Shown: piece after piece, positions 17,094-27,400 of the stretch
How positions within the stretch are numbered: position 1 is the stretch's first letter
Layout: every line of letters starts with the position of its first letter
Assembly (NCBI RefSeq): GCF_002807015.1
Contig: NZ_NIPO01000001.1
Span: forward strand, 331,014 to 395,013
Direction: 5' to 3'
Length of the DNA stretch: 64,000 bases
DNA from: Avrilella dinanensis
GTDB lineage: Bacteria > Bacteroidota > Bacteroidia > Flavobacteriales > Flavobacteriaceae
Position numbers and translations under genes: made by a program
Notes under the pieces: generated by a model
What the model was told of the DNA's origin: nothing
The model's database searches: none
Seen by the model: only the letters and a program-made list of their open reading frames with translations

Positions 17094-19919
17094 ATGACCG
17101 AAAACCGCCTTTTTCTTTTAGATGCTTATGCCTTGATTTTCAGAGGATATTATGCCTTTATCAAAAACCCGAGAATCAATTCCAAAGGAATGGACACTTC
17201 GGCGATAATGGGATTTATGAATTCTTTACTTGATGTAATCAAAAAAGAACGGCCGTCGTTGTTGGCAGTTGCTTTCGACAAAGCCGGAAGTGAGTCGAGA
17301 ACGGCACTTTTTCCGGAATACAAAGCCAATCGGGACGCAACACCCGAAGCCATCAAAATTGCGGTGCCTTATATACAGGAACTGCTCAAAGCAATGCATA
17401 TTCCGATTATCGAAATACCCGGTATCGAGGCAGATGACTTGATAGGAACGCTTGCTAAACAAGCTGAAAAAGAAGGCTATACGGTATACATGGTTACGCC
17501 GGATAAAGATTTTGCTCAATTGGTGTCTGAAAATATTTTCATGTACCGCCCTTCCCGAATGGGTAACGGACCAGAGATTTGGGGCATACCTGAAGTACAG
17601 GAAAAATTTGGCGTGGAACAACCCGAGCAAGTCATTGATTTTTTAGGAATGATGGGAGATGCCATAGATAATATTCCCGGATTACCGGGAGTAGGAGAGA
17701 AAACTGCTAAAAAGTTTCTGGCAGAGTTCGGTTCGATGGAAAATCTTTTGGCAAATACCGACAAGCTGAAAGGCAAAATGAAAGAAAAAGTCGAAGAGAG
17801 CAAAGAATTAGGGTTGCTTTCTAAAGAACTGGCAAGGATACAATTAGATTGCCCTGTACAGTTCGAGGCGGAGAAATTCAGATTGGAGCAACCCGATACC
17901 GAAAAAACAGATGCCTTGTTTGATGAACTGGAATTTCGCAGAATCAAACAGCAATTTGATGTTTTGTTTCAAAGCATAAATAATCCGGATTTACCGGCTG
18001 AAATAGTTGAAAACAAAACTACCGCAAACAAAACTGTCTCTGGTATGCAAACGAGTTTGTTTGAACTCGGCGATGAAGAAAACACGAATACCGAACATAC
18101 GGGTAAGAAAACACTTTATGATACACCGCATTTATATCAGCTCATCAACACGGAAAAGTCGATTGATATACTCATTCAAACACTTTGCCGTCAAACGGAG
18201 GTTTGTTTCGACACAGAAACAACGGGCATCAATGCTTTGGAAGCCGAACTTGTAGGAATTTCTTTTTCCTGGCAGGCAGGCAGTGCGTTTTATGTGCCTT
18301 TTCCGGAAGACAAAAATGAAACCCAGCATTTGATTAACCGGTTTAAGCCGTTTTTTGAAGATGAAAACATTAGTAAAGTAGCCCAAAATATTAAATATGA
18401 CCTCAAAGTTCTTCATAAGTACGGTGTTGAAGTAAAAGGACTTTTCTTCGATACGATGATTGCCCACCATCTGATTAATCCGGATATGCGTCACAATATG
18501 GATATTTTGTCGGAAACTTATCTGGGGTATTCGCCCGAGCCGATAGAAAATCTTATCGGAAAAAAAGGCAAAGGACAGAAAAGTATGCGAAATGTACCAT
18601 TGGAAGATATTAAAGAATATGCCGGCGAAGATGCAGATATTACCTGGCAACTCAAAAATATTTTCCAGAAAAGATTAAAAGAAACCTATACTGAAGATTT
18701 ATTTTATCAGTTAGAAAGCCCTCTGATTCCGGTATTAACCGATATGGAAATCAGCGGAATTAAACTCGATACCGATTATCTGAAAAATCTTGCCGAAGAG
18801 CTTTCAGAAGAGGCGGCAAAGCTGGAGCAAAAAATTTATGAACAAGCCGGAGAAAAATTTAACCTTGCCTCGCCGAAGCAATTAGGCGATATTCTGTTTG
18901 ACAAACTGAAAATAGGTGGAGTAAAACCTAAGAAAACCAAAACCGGACAATACGCCACCGGTGAAGAAATATTGAGCGGTCTGGCAAAAGATTATCCGAT
19001 TGTACAAGATATTTTGGAATGGAGGCAGATTGTGAAATTGCAGAACACTTATGTGGAGGCACTTCCTCGTCAGGCAGATAAAACCGGGCGTGTGCATACG
19101 GTGTATTTACAAACGGTTGTTGCCACCGGCCGGTTGAGCTCGAATAATCCGAATTTGCAAAATATCCCAATCCGAACAGAAAGGGGGCAGCGTGTGCGGA
19201 AATCTTTTGTGGCGACTGACAATGACCACATTTTGCTCGCTGCCGATTATTCACAGATAGAATTAAGAATTATCGCGGCACTCAGCAAAGAACCGAATAT
19301 GATTGCGTCGTTTAAAAACGGAGAAGATATCCACCGTGCGACAGCGGCAAGAGTTTTTAATGTTCCGTTGGAAGAAGTTACCCGCGAACAGCGGAGCCAC
19401 GCCAAAACAGTGAATTTCGGGATTATTTATGGTGTTTCAGCTTTTGGGTTGAGCAATCAAACCAATCTGTCCCGTTCCGAAAGCCAGGAGTTGATAAATG
19501 CCTATTATGACACTTATCCGCAGTTGAGAAAATATATCCAGCAGCAGATTGATTTTGCCCGTGAGCATGGTTATGTACAAACTGTTTTGGGCAGAAGACG
19601 TTACCTGAAAGATATTAATTCCAGAAATGCAGTAGTCAGAGGAGGAGCGGAGCGGAACGCGGTCAATGCTCCAATACAAGGTTCTGCGGCAGATATTATC
19701 AAAATTGCGATGATTAATATTTATCAAAAACTCAGAGAAAAAAATATGCAGACAAAAATGTTGCTGCAGGTACACGATGAGCTGGTTTTTGACGTGCCTA
19801 AGACAGAACTTGACGAGGCCAAATCACTTATTCGTCATGAAATGGAAAATGCTTTCCAGTTAGATATTCCTTTGATTGTTGATTTAGGCGAAGGAACGAA
19901 TTGGCTGGAGGCTCATTAA
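17094..19919 (+). CDS. polA: DNA polymerase I
   Basis: This 941-residue repair polymerase removes RNA primers and fills gaps. The N-terminal 5'-3' nuclease (about 1-290) begins FLLDAYALIFRGYY and includes GIEADDLIG and the helix-hairpin GLPGVGEKTA. The 3'-5' proofreading domain (about 345-540) keeps its acidic residues in FDTETTG, NIKYDLK and YAGEDAD, so it should be active. The polymerase domain carries motif A ADYSQIELR and motif C QVHDELVF. A shared terminator separates it from a convergent minus-strand gene. Confidence 0.97.
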   Translation: MTENRLFLLDAYALIFRGYYAFIKNPRINSKGMDTSAIMGFMNSLLDVIKKERPSLLAVAFDKAGSESRTALFPEYKANRDATPEAIKIAVPYIQELLKAMHIPIIEIPGIEADDLIGTLAKQAEKEGYTVYMVTPDKDFAQLVSENIFMYRPSRMGNGPEIWGIPEVQEKFGVEQPEQVIDFLGMMGDAIDNIPGLPGVGEKTAKKFLAEFGSMENLLANTDKLKGKMKEKVEESKELGLLSKELARIQLDCPVQFEAEKFRLEQPDTEKTDALFDELEFRRIKQQFDVLFQSINNPDLPAEIVENKTTANKTVSGMQTSLFELGDEENTNTEHTGKKTLYDTPHLYQLINTEKSIDILIQTLCRQTEVCFDTETTGINALEAELVGISFSWQAGSAFYVPFPEDKNETQHLINRFKPFFEDENISKVAQNIKYDLKVLHKYGVEVKGLFFDTMIAHHLINPDMRHNMDILSETYLGYSPEPIENLIGKKGKGQKSMRNVPLEDIKEYAGEDADITWQLKNIFQKRLKETYTEDLFYQLESPLIPVLTDMEISGIKLDTDYLKNLAEELSEEAAKLEQKIYEQAGEKFNLASPKQLGDILFDKLKIGGVKPKKTKTGQYATGEEILSGLAKDYPIVQDILEWRQIVKLQNTYVEALPRQADKTGRVHTVYLQTVVATGRLSSNNPNLQNIPIRTERGQRVRKSFVATDNDHILLAADYSQIELRIIAALSKEPNMIASFKNGEDIHRATAARVFNVPLEEVTREQRSHAKTVNFGIIYGVSAFGLSNQTNLSRSESQELINAYYDTYPQLRKYIQQQIDFAREHGYVQTVLGRRRYLKDINSRNAVVRGGAERNAVNAPIQGSAADIIKIAMINIYQKLREKNMQTKMLLQVHDELVFDVPKTELDEAKSLIRHEMENAFQLDIPLIVDLGEGTNWLEAH

Positions 19920-19970
19920 AGTGAAAAAGCATATAAACATTTGATCTCTCTGAGGTCTTTTTTAACCTGC

Positions 19971-20007
19971 AAAAATCCCGACACTTTATTGTGCCGGGAT
20001 TTTTTCG
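19971..20007. terminator. Bidirectional intrinsic terminator between polA and the Arg/Ser-rich protein gene
   Basis: Arms AAAAATCCCGACAC and GTGCCGGGATTTTT pair with one mismatch. An A-run on one side and a T-run on the other allow termination in both directions. Confidence 0.8.
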
Positions 20008-20026
20008 ATATATTAGTTGTTTTTTG

Positions 20027-21328
20027 TTATCTGCTGCTTCTGCCTCCACCTCTTGATGAAGATGCTCCGCTTGATCTGCTCATGCTGCCTGAACTTCTTG
20101 ACATGCTTGGTGCAGAACTTCTTGAAATACTTGGCGATGAGCTTCTGCTGATGTTAGAAGATGAAGACGAAGGTCTTGCATTGCTTCTTGTGCTGGAAGC
20201 CGGTGCCCGATATGAGCGGCTTGTGGTCGTAGAACTTCTTTGTATGCGTTGACGTTGTGGAGTAGTTGACGTTGAGTTACTTCTCACGGTTGCTCTGTTT
20301 CCGCTTGAGTTTACTCTCGTTCCGCTATTTCCGATAGTAGAGGACACTCTGTTTTGTCTTGCTCTTGTATTGGCTTCGCTGTTGAAGTCTGAACGAACTC
20401 TGGTTGAAGTTCTCGCTGTATTATCACGGGAAATTGTATTTCCTGTTGCTCTGGTTACAGCTGAACGACCTTCGCCGTTTTGTCGTACACTACTTCTTGT
20501 AGTTGCCCGGTTATTGTTATTCAATCTGCTGTTGTCGCTGCGATTCACTACACCGTTCACATTTCTGGAAATTCCTCGGCTGCTTTCTAAAGCATGTCTG
20601 TTTTTGACAGAGGCGTTTCTTGAGGTAAATGTTCTGGACGGATTCGAGTTAGCATAAGCTCTTCTGCTTACAGATGAATAGATGTTATTGGCTCGTGATA
20701 TTCTTCGGTTTTCGGTATATACATATCTGTTTCTTGTATTAATATGTCTGTGTACATGTCTGTGATAGGTATATATCGGCATTGGAGCCCAATAGCTGAA
20801 ATAGGTTGGGTAATATCCCCAGTACCATGGCGAATAGTATGGTCTGTAGTGGGTTGCCCAAAAGAAATCAAAGAAAACAGGTGTTCTGTAATAATAAGGC
20901 TCATAGATATAATTCGGACCGTAAATGAAAGGGTCTCCTACAATCTGTACATAAACCTTACCAGATGAACGTTGTTTTTCTATTTCAATCGTTGCCACGT
21001 CCTGGAATAAATCCTGTCCTAAAACTGATTGAACCACAACGATTCTTTTGTTTCCGTCTGCGACTTCAATTACTCTCAGATAATCAACATATCCGTCTCC
21101 GTTTAGGTCAAGGTTAGATAGTTGTAATGACGGGTCATTGAGTCTTTGTTCAAAATCTTCCAAATCTCTGGAATCTCCGAAAATTGACGCCACCGCCTGC
21201 AAGTCTAAATTGTCTGATATGTCTGCGGTGTTAGCCGTTACTACTGCGGTGGTGTTCCGTTGAGCGTAGGTAGTCACTGAAAACAGAACTGTTGCAAGAC
21301 CGAGCAGTATGTATTTTAAAGTTTTCAT
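20027..21328 (-). CDS. Exported Arg/Ser/Asn-rich low-complexity protein
   Basis: This 433-residue protein has a signal peptide (MKTLKYILLGLATVLFSVTTYAQ). The N-terminal ordered part (about 24-180) includes a calcium-loop-like DLNGDGYVD and ends in a Tyr/Pro-rich stretch (IYEPYYYRTPVFF, then WGYYPTYFSYW). The second half (about 195-433) is disordered and strongly basic, dominated by Arg, Ser and Asn, with RSS repeats at the very end. Similar proteins occur in flavobacteria as hypotheticals. The basic tail might bind nucleic acid, LPS or cell wall, which is a guess. The start chosen begins the signal peptide; an earlier in-frame start adds 19 unrelated residues. Confidence 0.72.
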   Translation of the reverse strand: MKTLKYILLGLATVLFSVTTYAQRNTTAVVTANTADISDNLDLQAVASIFGDSRDLEDFEQRLNDPSLQLSNLDLNGDGYVDYLRVIEVADGNKRIVVVQSVLGQDLFQDVATIEIEKQRSSGKVYVQIVGDPFIYGPNYIYEPYYYRTPVFFDFFWATHYRPYYSPWYWGYYPTYFSYWAPMPIYTYHRHVHRHINTRNRYVYTENRRISRANNIYSSVSRRAYANSNPSRTFTSRNASVKNRHALESSRGISRNVNGVVNRSDNSRLNNNNRATTRSSVRQNGEGRSAVTRATGNTISRDNTARTSTRVRSDFNSEANTRARQNRVSSTIGNSGTRVNSSGNRATVRSNSTSTTPQRQRIQRSSTTTSRSYRAPASSTRSNARPSSSSSNISRSSSPSISRSSAPSMSRSSGSMSRSSGASSSRGGGRSSR

Positions 21329-21424
21329 AGTCTGTATATTTTTAATTAATAAATCATTTTCTGTTAGTAAGAAATCAACTACCATGCCAAACTACTTTTT
21401 TGGGATGCTTATCTTCCTAAAAAC

Positions 21425-21455
21425 AAACAGAGCCGGGATTTTCCCGGCTCTGTTT
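21425..21455 (-). terminator. Intrinsic terminator after the ompA-like gene
   Basis: Perfect 14-base arms (AAACAGAGCCGGGA and its complement) enclose a 3-base loop. An A-rich tract on the plus strand gives the U-run for minus-strand transcription. Confidence 0.85.
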
Positions 21456-21473
21456 ACTGTATTTAAAGATTGA

Positions 21474-23378
21474 TTATTTTCTTAGAATAATAAATTCTGA
21501 TCTTCTGTTCATGGCGTGTTGTTCGTCTGTACAATTCTCGCCACAATCAATTGCCGGAGAACTTTCTCCATAACCTTGTGCCTCCAATCGGTCAGGGCTT
21601 ATTGCCTGAGAAATCAGATATTGGCGTGTAGCCATAGCTCTTTGTTGTGACAAGTTCAGGTTGTATGCATCACTACCTCTGTTGTCTGTATGTGCTTCGA
21701 TTTTGATTCGCATAGTTGGGTTGTTCTGCATAATCTGAACTAATTTGTTCAATTCAAAAGCACCTTGTTGCGTGATATTCGATTTGTTGAATTCGAAATA
21801 AATATCACCTAATTCGATTTTCTTCGGTAACACAATCATTTCGATTGGTCGGATACTTACATCTACCGGTTTTTTACCGCCTTTTGTTCTTTCCAATTCG
21901 ATGGTTTTATTTTCATAGTCAGGTCGGGTAACCTGCAAAGAGAAGTTTCTCTGACAATCGACATCATACCGCACGATACCGAAACTATCAGTAAATCTTG
22001 TGTCAATAATATTACCGTCGTGGTCTAAAATACTTACTTCAGAGTCTTTCAGAATGTTTCCTGTTTTGGCATCGGTTACAGTAATCACAAATTCTTCCAC
22101 ACAAACAGGGAATACCTTGTAAATATCATCACGTCCTACGCGGTTGGTGGACAAGAATCCAATATTTTTTTCAGGATAAAAAGACATGGCAAAGTCATCT
22201 TTTTGTGTGTTTACAGGGTCTCCCAGGTTAACCGGAGTTGCTCCCGGACTTTCCAGGTCAATCATATAAACATCTAAACCTCCAAAACCTTGTAAGGCAT
22301 CAGAAGAATAGTATAACTTACCATTTTCTGCAATAAAAGGAAAAGATTCTCTACCTTCAGTATTAATAGCAGGGCCCATATTTTCTGGTTCGCCGTAGCT
22401 ACCATCTTCATCAACAGATACCTTCCAGATATCCATTCCGCCGAATGTACCTGGCATATCAGAAGCGAAATATAAGGTTTTTCCGTCAAGAGAAACGCTC
22501 GGATTACTTACGGAATATTCAGCTCCGTTGAATGGAACCGGTTCGATATCTCCCCATTTTTTACCGTTGAACTTAGCCCGGAAAACATTTACTTTTCCGA
22601 GTTTCAGTCTTTTTTCTTTGTTTAAATCGTATTTTTTATCACGGAAACTTTCACTGGAAAAGTACATTGTTTGCCCGTCTTTTGTGATAGTAACTGGACC
22701 GTCGTGATATTTTTTAGTGTTGATTTCCTCTACCGGCTCGATTTCGGTAAATTTCCCGTCTTCCAAATTATATTTTCCTGCAAACACATCTAAATAAGGT
22801 TGTTCGTCCCAGCCATATTTTTTCCCGCGTTCGTTACGTGCAGTAGTAAAATAGAAGGTGTTGTCTTCAGTTAAAACACCAGCAAAATCCGAGTATCTCG
22901 CGTGATTCATTCCACTGTCTTCAAATGTAAACAAGGCTTCTTGCGAACGAAGGCTCGGAATATAATTAGGTTCTTTTAGAAACTCAATAGCTCTGGAATC
23001 GTCAGGGTTACGGTCGGCAAATTTTTTGAATGCTTTGTTAGATGCCTCGTAACGGCCACTGGCTTTGAGCATTTGTGCGTACCGATAGTAAATGTCTCCT
23101 TCGAGGTTTGGATTTACAGCTAAAGCCTTTCCGTACCATTTGGCAGATTCTACCGTATTGAAAATATTGTAGTAACAATCTCCCAAACGGATATTGATAT
23201 AATTGTCTGTTTTATCTCCGCGGACTAATTTCCGGTATAACTGAGCCGCTTCGGCATACTCATATTTGTCAAAATGTGTATCAGCCATTTTGAGTTGTTC
23301 TTCCGGGGTATAAACGAATTGTGCGTGCCCTATGAAGAAGCAACACATAAATATTAAGCTAAGGTATATTTTTCTCAT
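21474..23378 (-). CDS. OmpA-family protein with TPR and PD40 repeats (PorE-like)
   Basis: This 634-residue envelope protein has a signal peptide (about 1-19), TPR-like helices (about 25-130) and a PD40 / WD40-like beta-propeller (about 165-410, with repeats such as TMYFSSE, TLYFASD and KLYYSSD). A carboxypeptidase-regulatory-like domain (about 430-515) and a C-terminal OmpA domain (about 525-634) follow. The OmpA part has the peptidoglycan-binding segment IEAHTDNRGSDAYNLNLSQQRA. This order is that of PorE-type proteins, which anchor type IX secretion parts to the cell wall. It lies 18 bases downstream of the porP gene and completes an adhesin / porP / ompA operon. Confidence 0.88.
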   Translation of the reverse strand: MRKIYLSLIFMCCFFIGHAQFVYTPEEQLKMADTHFDKYEYAEAAQLYRKLVRGDKTDNYINIRLGDCYYNIFNTVESAKWYGKALAVNPNLEGDIYYRYAQMLKASGRYEASNKAFKKFADRNPDDSRAIEFLKEPNYIPSLRSQEALFTFEDSGMNHARYSDFAGVLTEDNTFYFTTARNERGKKYGWDEQPYLDVFAGKYNLEDGKFTEIEPVEEINTKKYHDGPVTITKDGQTMYFSSESFRDKKYDLNKEKRLKLGKVNVFRAKFNGKKWGDIEPVPFNGAEYSVSNPSVSLDGKTLYFASDMPGTFGGMDIWKVSVDEDGSYGEPENMGPAINTEGRESFPFIAENGKLYYSSDALQGFGGLDVYMIDLESPGATPVNLGDPVNTQKDDFAMSFYPEKNIGFLSTNRVGRDDIYKVFPVCVEEFVITVTDAKTGNILKDSEVSILDHDGNIIDTRFTDSFGIVRYDVDCQRNFSLQVTRPDYENKTIELERTKGGKKPVDVSIRPIEMIVLPKKIELGDIYFEFNKSNITQQGAFELNKLVQIMQNNPTMRIKIEAHTDNRGSDAYNLNLSQQRAMATRQYLISQAISPDRLEAQGYGESSPAIDCGENCTDEQHAMNRRSEFIILRK

Positions 23379-23396
23379 ACTGTCAGAATTGTATTT

Positions 23397-24320
23397 TTAG
23401 AAATATCTTGGTGAACTGGATACTCTTCTTTTATAGAAGATGTCAAACAACAGAATAACCTCGTGTGAGCCTGATGCGGCTAATCTGATATCAGAAGTAA
23501 CATAATCGTAAGCATAACCAATTCTGAGATTTGGCATTACAGCGTAATTAACCATTCCTCCAAAAGAATCTTCTAATCTGTATGTCACACCGAATTCCAG
23601 TTTGTTGTTCCACATGGCATTCACAGATAAATCAACTGACAAAGGTGAATTGGTTGCCATTTTTAACATGGTGGAGGGGCGTAATTTCCATTGGTAATCC
23701 AACTCAAATACGTAACCACCGGTTAAGAACATGTGCATAGTTTCCGAACCAAACTTCCGGTCGTTTTTGGTCATATAAGTGTTTTGCAGAAAGTTAGGAA
23801 TACCTAAACCTATATAATAATTGTCGGTGTAGTAAAATGCACCTGCACCCACGTTGAAGAAAGAAGAACTTTCGTCAAAGGCAAACATCGGGTCATTGGG
23901 GTCAGGTACGAAATCACTTACTTTAGACCTTAAGTTGTTCTGTAGCATGGTCATACCGGCTTTAACCCCCAAGGCAAGTTTGTGACGTCCACCTAATTCC
24001 AAGGTATAGGAAAAGTCGGCATAAACGTTATTTTCCTCGGTTGGTCCTAATCGGTCTGAAATAGCAGAAATCCCGACACCTACTTTTTTACCCACCCGGC
24101 TGTGACCGAACAAGGTAATAGTTTGTGGGGCTCCTTCTAATCCTGTCCATTGATTTCTGTACAAAGCACCTAATGCAAGGGTTTCTTTAGACCCGGCATA
24201 GGCGGGGTTAACAACGCTTTGATTGTACATGTATTGCGTGTAATGAGGGTCTTGCTGTGCATATCCTGAATAAGAGAATCCCAGTAACCCTGCAAACATG
24301 GTTAGTATAATTTTTTTCAT
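23397..24320 (-). CDS. PorP/SprF family type IX secretion system membrane protein
   Basis: This outer-membrane barrel of 307 residues has a signal peptide (MKKIILTMFAGLLGFSYSGYAQ). It continues with the family opening QDPHYTQYMYNQSVVNPAYAGS, which marks PorP/SprF proteins. These assist export or surface attachment of a specific partner carrying a type B sorting domain, and the upstream gene encodes exactly such a protein. The start chosen matches the signal peptide; a start three codons upstream is possible. Confidence 0.93.
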   Translation of the reverse strand: MKKIILTMFAGLLGFSYSGYAQQDPHYTQYMYNQSVVNPAYAGSKETLALGALYRNQWTGLEGAPQTITLFGHSRVGKKVGVGISAISDRLGPTEENNVYADFSYTLELGGRHKLALGVKAGMTMLQNNLRSKVSDFVPDPNDPMFAFDESSSFFNVGAGAFYYTDNYYIGLGIPNFLQNTYMTKNDRKFGSETMHMFLTGGYVFELDYQWKLRPSTMLKMATNSPLSVDLSVNAMWNNKLEFGVTYRLEDSFGGMVNYAVMPNLRIGYAYDYVTSDIRLAASGSHEVILLFDIFYKRRVSSSPRYF

Positions 24321-24410
24321 AGAAAACATATTAACTCTAATTATTCGACCAATATATTAAAAAAATATTAAATCCTACAACAGTGCAGGAATAAAATTAC
24401 AAAAAAATAA

Positions 24411-24440
24411 GTTTAGGGCAAGTTTTTTCTTGCCCTAAAC
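24411..24440 (-). terminator. Hairpin between the adhesin gene and porP
   Basis: Perfect 12-base arms (GTTTAGGGCAAG and its complement) with a 6-base loop lie just after the adhesin stop, followed on the minus strand by a T-rich tract. It may attenuate rather than block read-through into porP. Confidence 0.75.
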
Positions 24441-24446
24441 CTAAAG

Positions 24447-27400
24447 TTATTTCGTTTCTCTTACCAATTGTACCCAACCTGTAAATTCTTCAACATTTGT
24501 TACAATTCGGTAATAGTATGTTCCGTCTGGCAATGAATTACCACTGTTAGACTGACCTTCCCATTCATCAGTATAACCCATGCCATGGGAGTACACTTCA
24601 CGACCATCACGATTATAAATCTTCAGGTCTAATACCCAGTAACTGCTCAAATCAAAACGGTCATTTAATCCATCCCCGTTTGGTGATATACCCTTAGCTA
24701 TCAGGCAAGAAGTGTTATCGATTTCAATATAGAATTCTTTCCAGCATCCAAATTCATCTTCTACACGAAGTGTTACTGTTCCAGTATTTCTCACTACGGC
24801 CGTGTTTTCGGATACTTTTTCTGCCCCTATCCAGATTAACTCATAGCTTTCAAGTGGGATAGAAACCCGAAGGTTGGTTGCATCGATAATAGTTTCTCCT
24901 CCATTACAATAAGAAACCATCTCAAATAATATTGGCTCGCTAATAGTAACTGTTGTTGTATAGCTATCATCCTCACCGCAATTTCCAGGAGCTACTTTAT
25001 AGTCATAAAGTACTTCATAAGTTCCGGGTATACTTGATTCTACATCTACTTCGCCCGTTTCAGAGTCTATAAATAACCCTGCTGAAGAGCTAAATGTTCC
25101 TCCGAAAGTAAACCCATCTGCATAATATGGCAAAGCAAAATCCAAATTGTCGTAGCATAGAATATCATCATAGCTAAACTCCACAACGGGTGTCTCCAAA
25201 GGAACTAATATCAGCTCTATCTCTTGAACACTTGAGCAAGAAGATAGTATTGTAGATGATATTTTAGCATAAATTGTTGCATTGCCAGATTCATATAAAT
25301 CAGGTAACGGATTGGTTCCTGAATTAAGATCATCCATTGAAGCGTATAATTCAATGTCGTAATCACCTAAGTTTAATTCGTCTTTATAGGCACCTAAGTC
25401 AAATACCTCAACACCATCATTTAATTCATCACACAATTCTATTGTTTCTGGGATTTGTTCACCATATGAGGCGATGAACATAACATCAATTTCATCAAAA
25501 ACAACCTCTTCCGTACACATTTCTTTTTCTACCTCCAGTCTGTATGTGCCCGATTGAGTAACTGTGATAGATAATCCATCTTCGCTATATGAATCTGGGT
25601 CTATTAATTCATCATTGTGATACCATCTTGTTTCGGTAACATCAGTACTTGTGCCTGCTGATGCAACCTCCCCTTCTAAAATTACTTCTGTTCCCGCACA
25701 AACGATAATGTCTTCGCCCAAATCTACTTCACACAAGAAAGAACAATCTGTATTACCTGCTTCTTCATCTTCAATATTGGTTTGATGTAACTTAATATAA
25801 CCGGGACTACCATTGAAATTAGTAATTAATAAGACATAGATTTGTCCTTCTTGTGCACCTGTTATGCTGAAATTTTCAACAGGAGCGGCAGAATAACTAC
25901 AATCAACTTCATAAAGAGTAGGATTGTCTAAATCTATTTGCATACACGCATCTTGCATACTATCGAAAGGTCCCCAAGCGATATAATCGACATCTAACCC
26001 TGTTCCTGTAGGATTTCCTTCAGCATCAAACGCTGTGTTTTGGATTATTTCAAAATCCAGATCTCCGGATTGGTCTATTTGTAAATAATACCAAACAGGA
26101 TTTGGCGTACTTCCTAAACATGATAATGAACCATACAAATTACCCACACCACTAACATTTTCAAATAGGATTCCACCTCCTTCTTCCGCACAGAAAGGTT
26201 GTGCCTGAGATACCGGGCTGGCGTTAGAGCTAAAAGGAGTACTTATCCATATAGTTTCTCCGTCCTCACCACAGTTTGTCTTTATCCAAAAAATATAGTC
26301 TTCGTTCGGTTCAAGATCTGGTATTTGTACAAAATTGTCCTCTACTATTGTGCCCTCGGTTGGTTCAGGTTCTCCATCAAGAGTAACTGCGTATTCCCAT
26401 GATATTCCCGAGCCTCCTGCTGTCCATGTAACATTTGCTGTCGGTGGTGAGTCACAGGTTACATCTATTTCTATGTCGGTAGGGTCAGGGCAATCAACAT
26501 TGTATGGCTGGATAAATACGTTGTCAACATATAATCTCCAACCGTCTAATCCTCCTGAAGGGACATGAAACGCAATGTAAACCTCTCCCTGGATAGGGTT
26601 ACCATCTTCATCTAACAAGTGAATTATTTTCTCTTCGTAAGTTGTATTGCTTGCAACAGTCAAAGGCATTAATTCTAATGTAAAATCATCAGGATTCATG
26701 CCTGTAGTAGAGAGCATTACTCGGAAATCATTCGGCTCTGATGAAGATTGAACTCTATAATGGAATTTCAGGAGAGCAGCTCCTAAATCGTTTGTTAAAT
26801 CTACATGTGGAGTAATTAACCAATCGTCATTATTGCCATTATTAAAATCAGTATTTAGGGAAGCTACTTGATTACCCTCATAAGGATTTGAGGTATAGTT
26901 CATATCCCACTCATCACCATCACCATTTTCATCAAGGACGGTCCAACACTGTTCTGTTGTTGAATCCGAATTAAAGCCTTCCCAAAAAGGAATATTAAAT
27001 GTAGTGCATCCGGTTGTGAATGAGATGCCTGTCCATAAGCTCAAGCCGTCATCTGCCCCGCAATCTGCTCTTACATAAAAAACATACTCTGTTGTTGGAT
27101 CAAGACCTTCTACAGTATAAGGGTTTTCATTAACTTCTTCATAACCTGTAGTGGCCTCATCAGGAGCATCGCTTCCTACAGGTAAAACTAATACATGCCA
27201 AGTATCTTGGCTGTCAGGAGCGGTCCACCCAATCTCTACAGTACTATCAGTTATTTGGACAATGTTGAGCCCAGAAGGAGGCATACAATCCGGTACCTCA
27301 ATCACAGTAAGTGTATAATCTTCTACTTCACCCCAAGAAATCGTTCCACAAGGTTCTGGATTGGAGTTGTTCCATTGGGCTCTGACTCTCATTTGGTAAT

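Noticed and set aside
20370..20657. Leu-rich open frame opposite the Arg/Ser-rich protein gene
   Set aside because: It is the antisense image of a repetitive coding sequence and has no promoter of its own.
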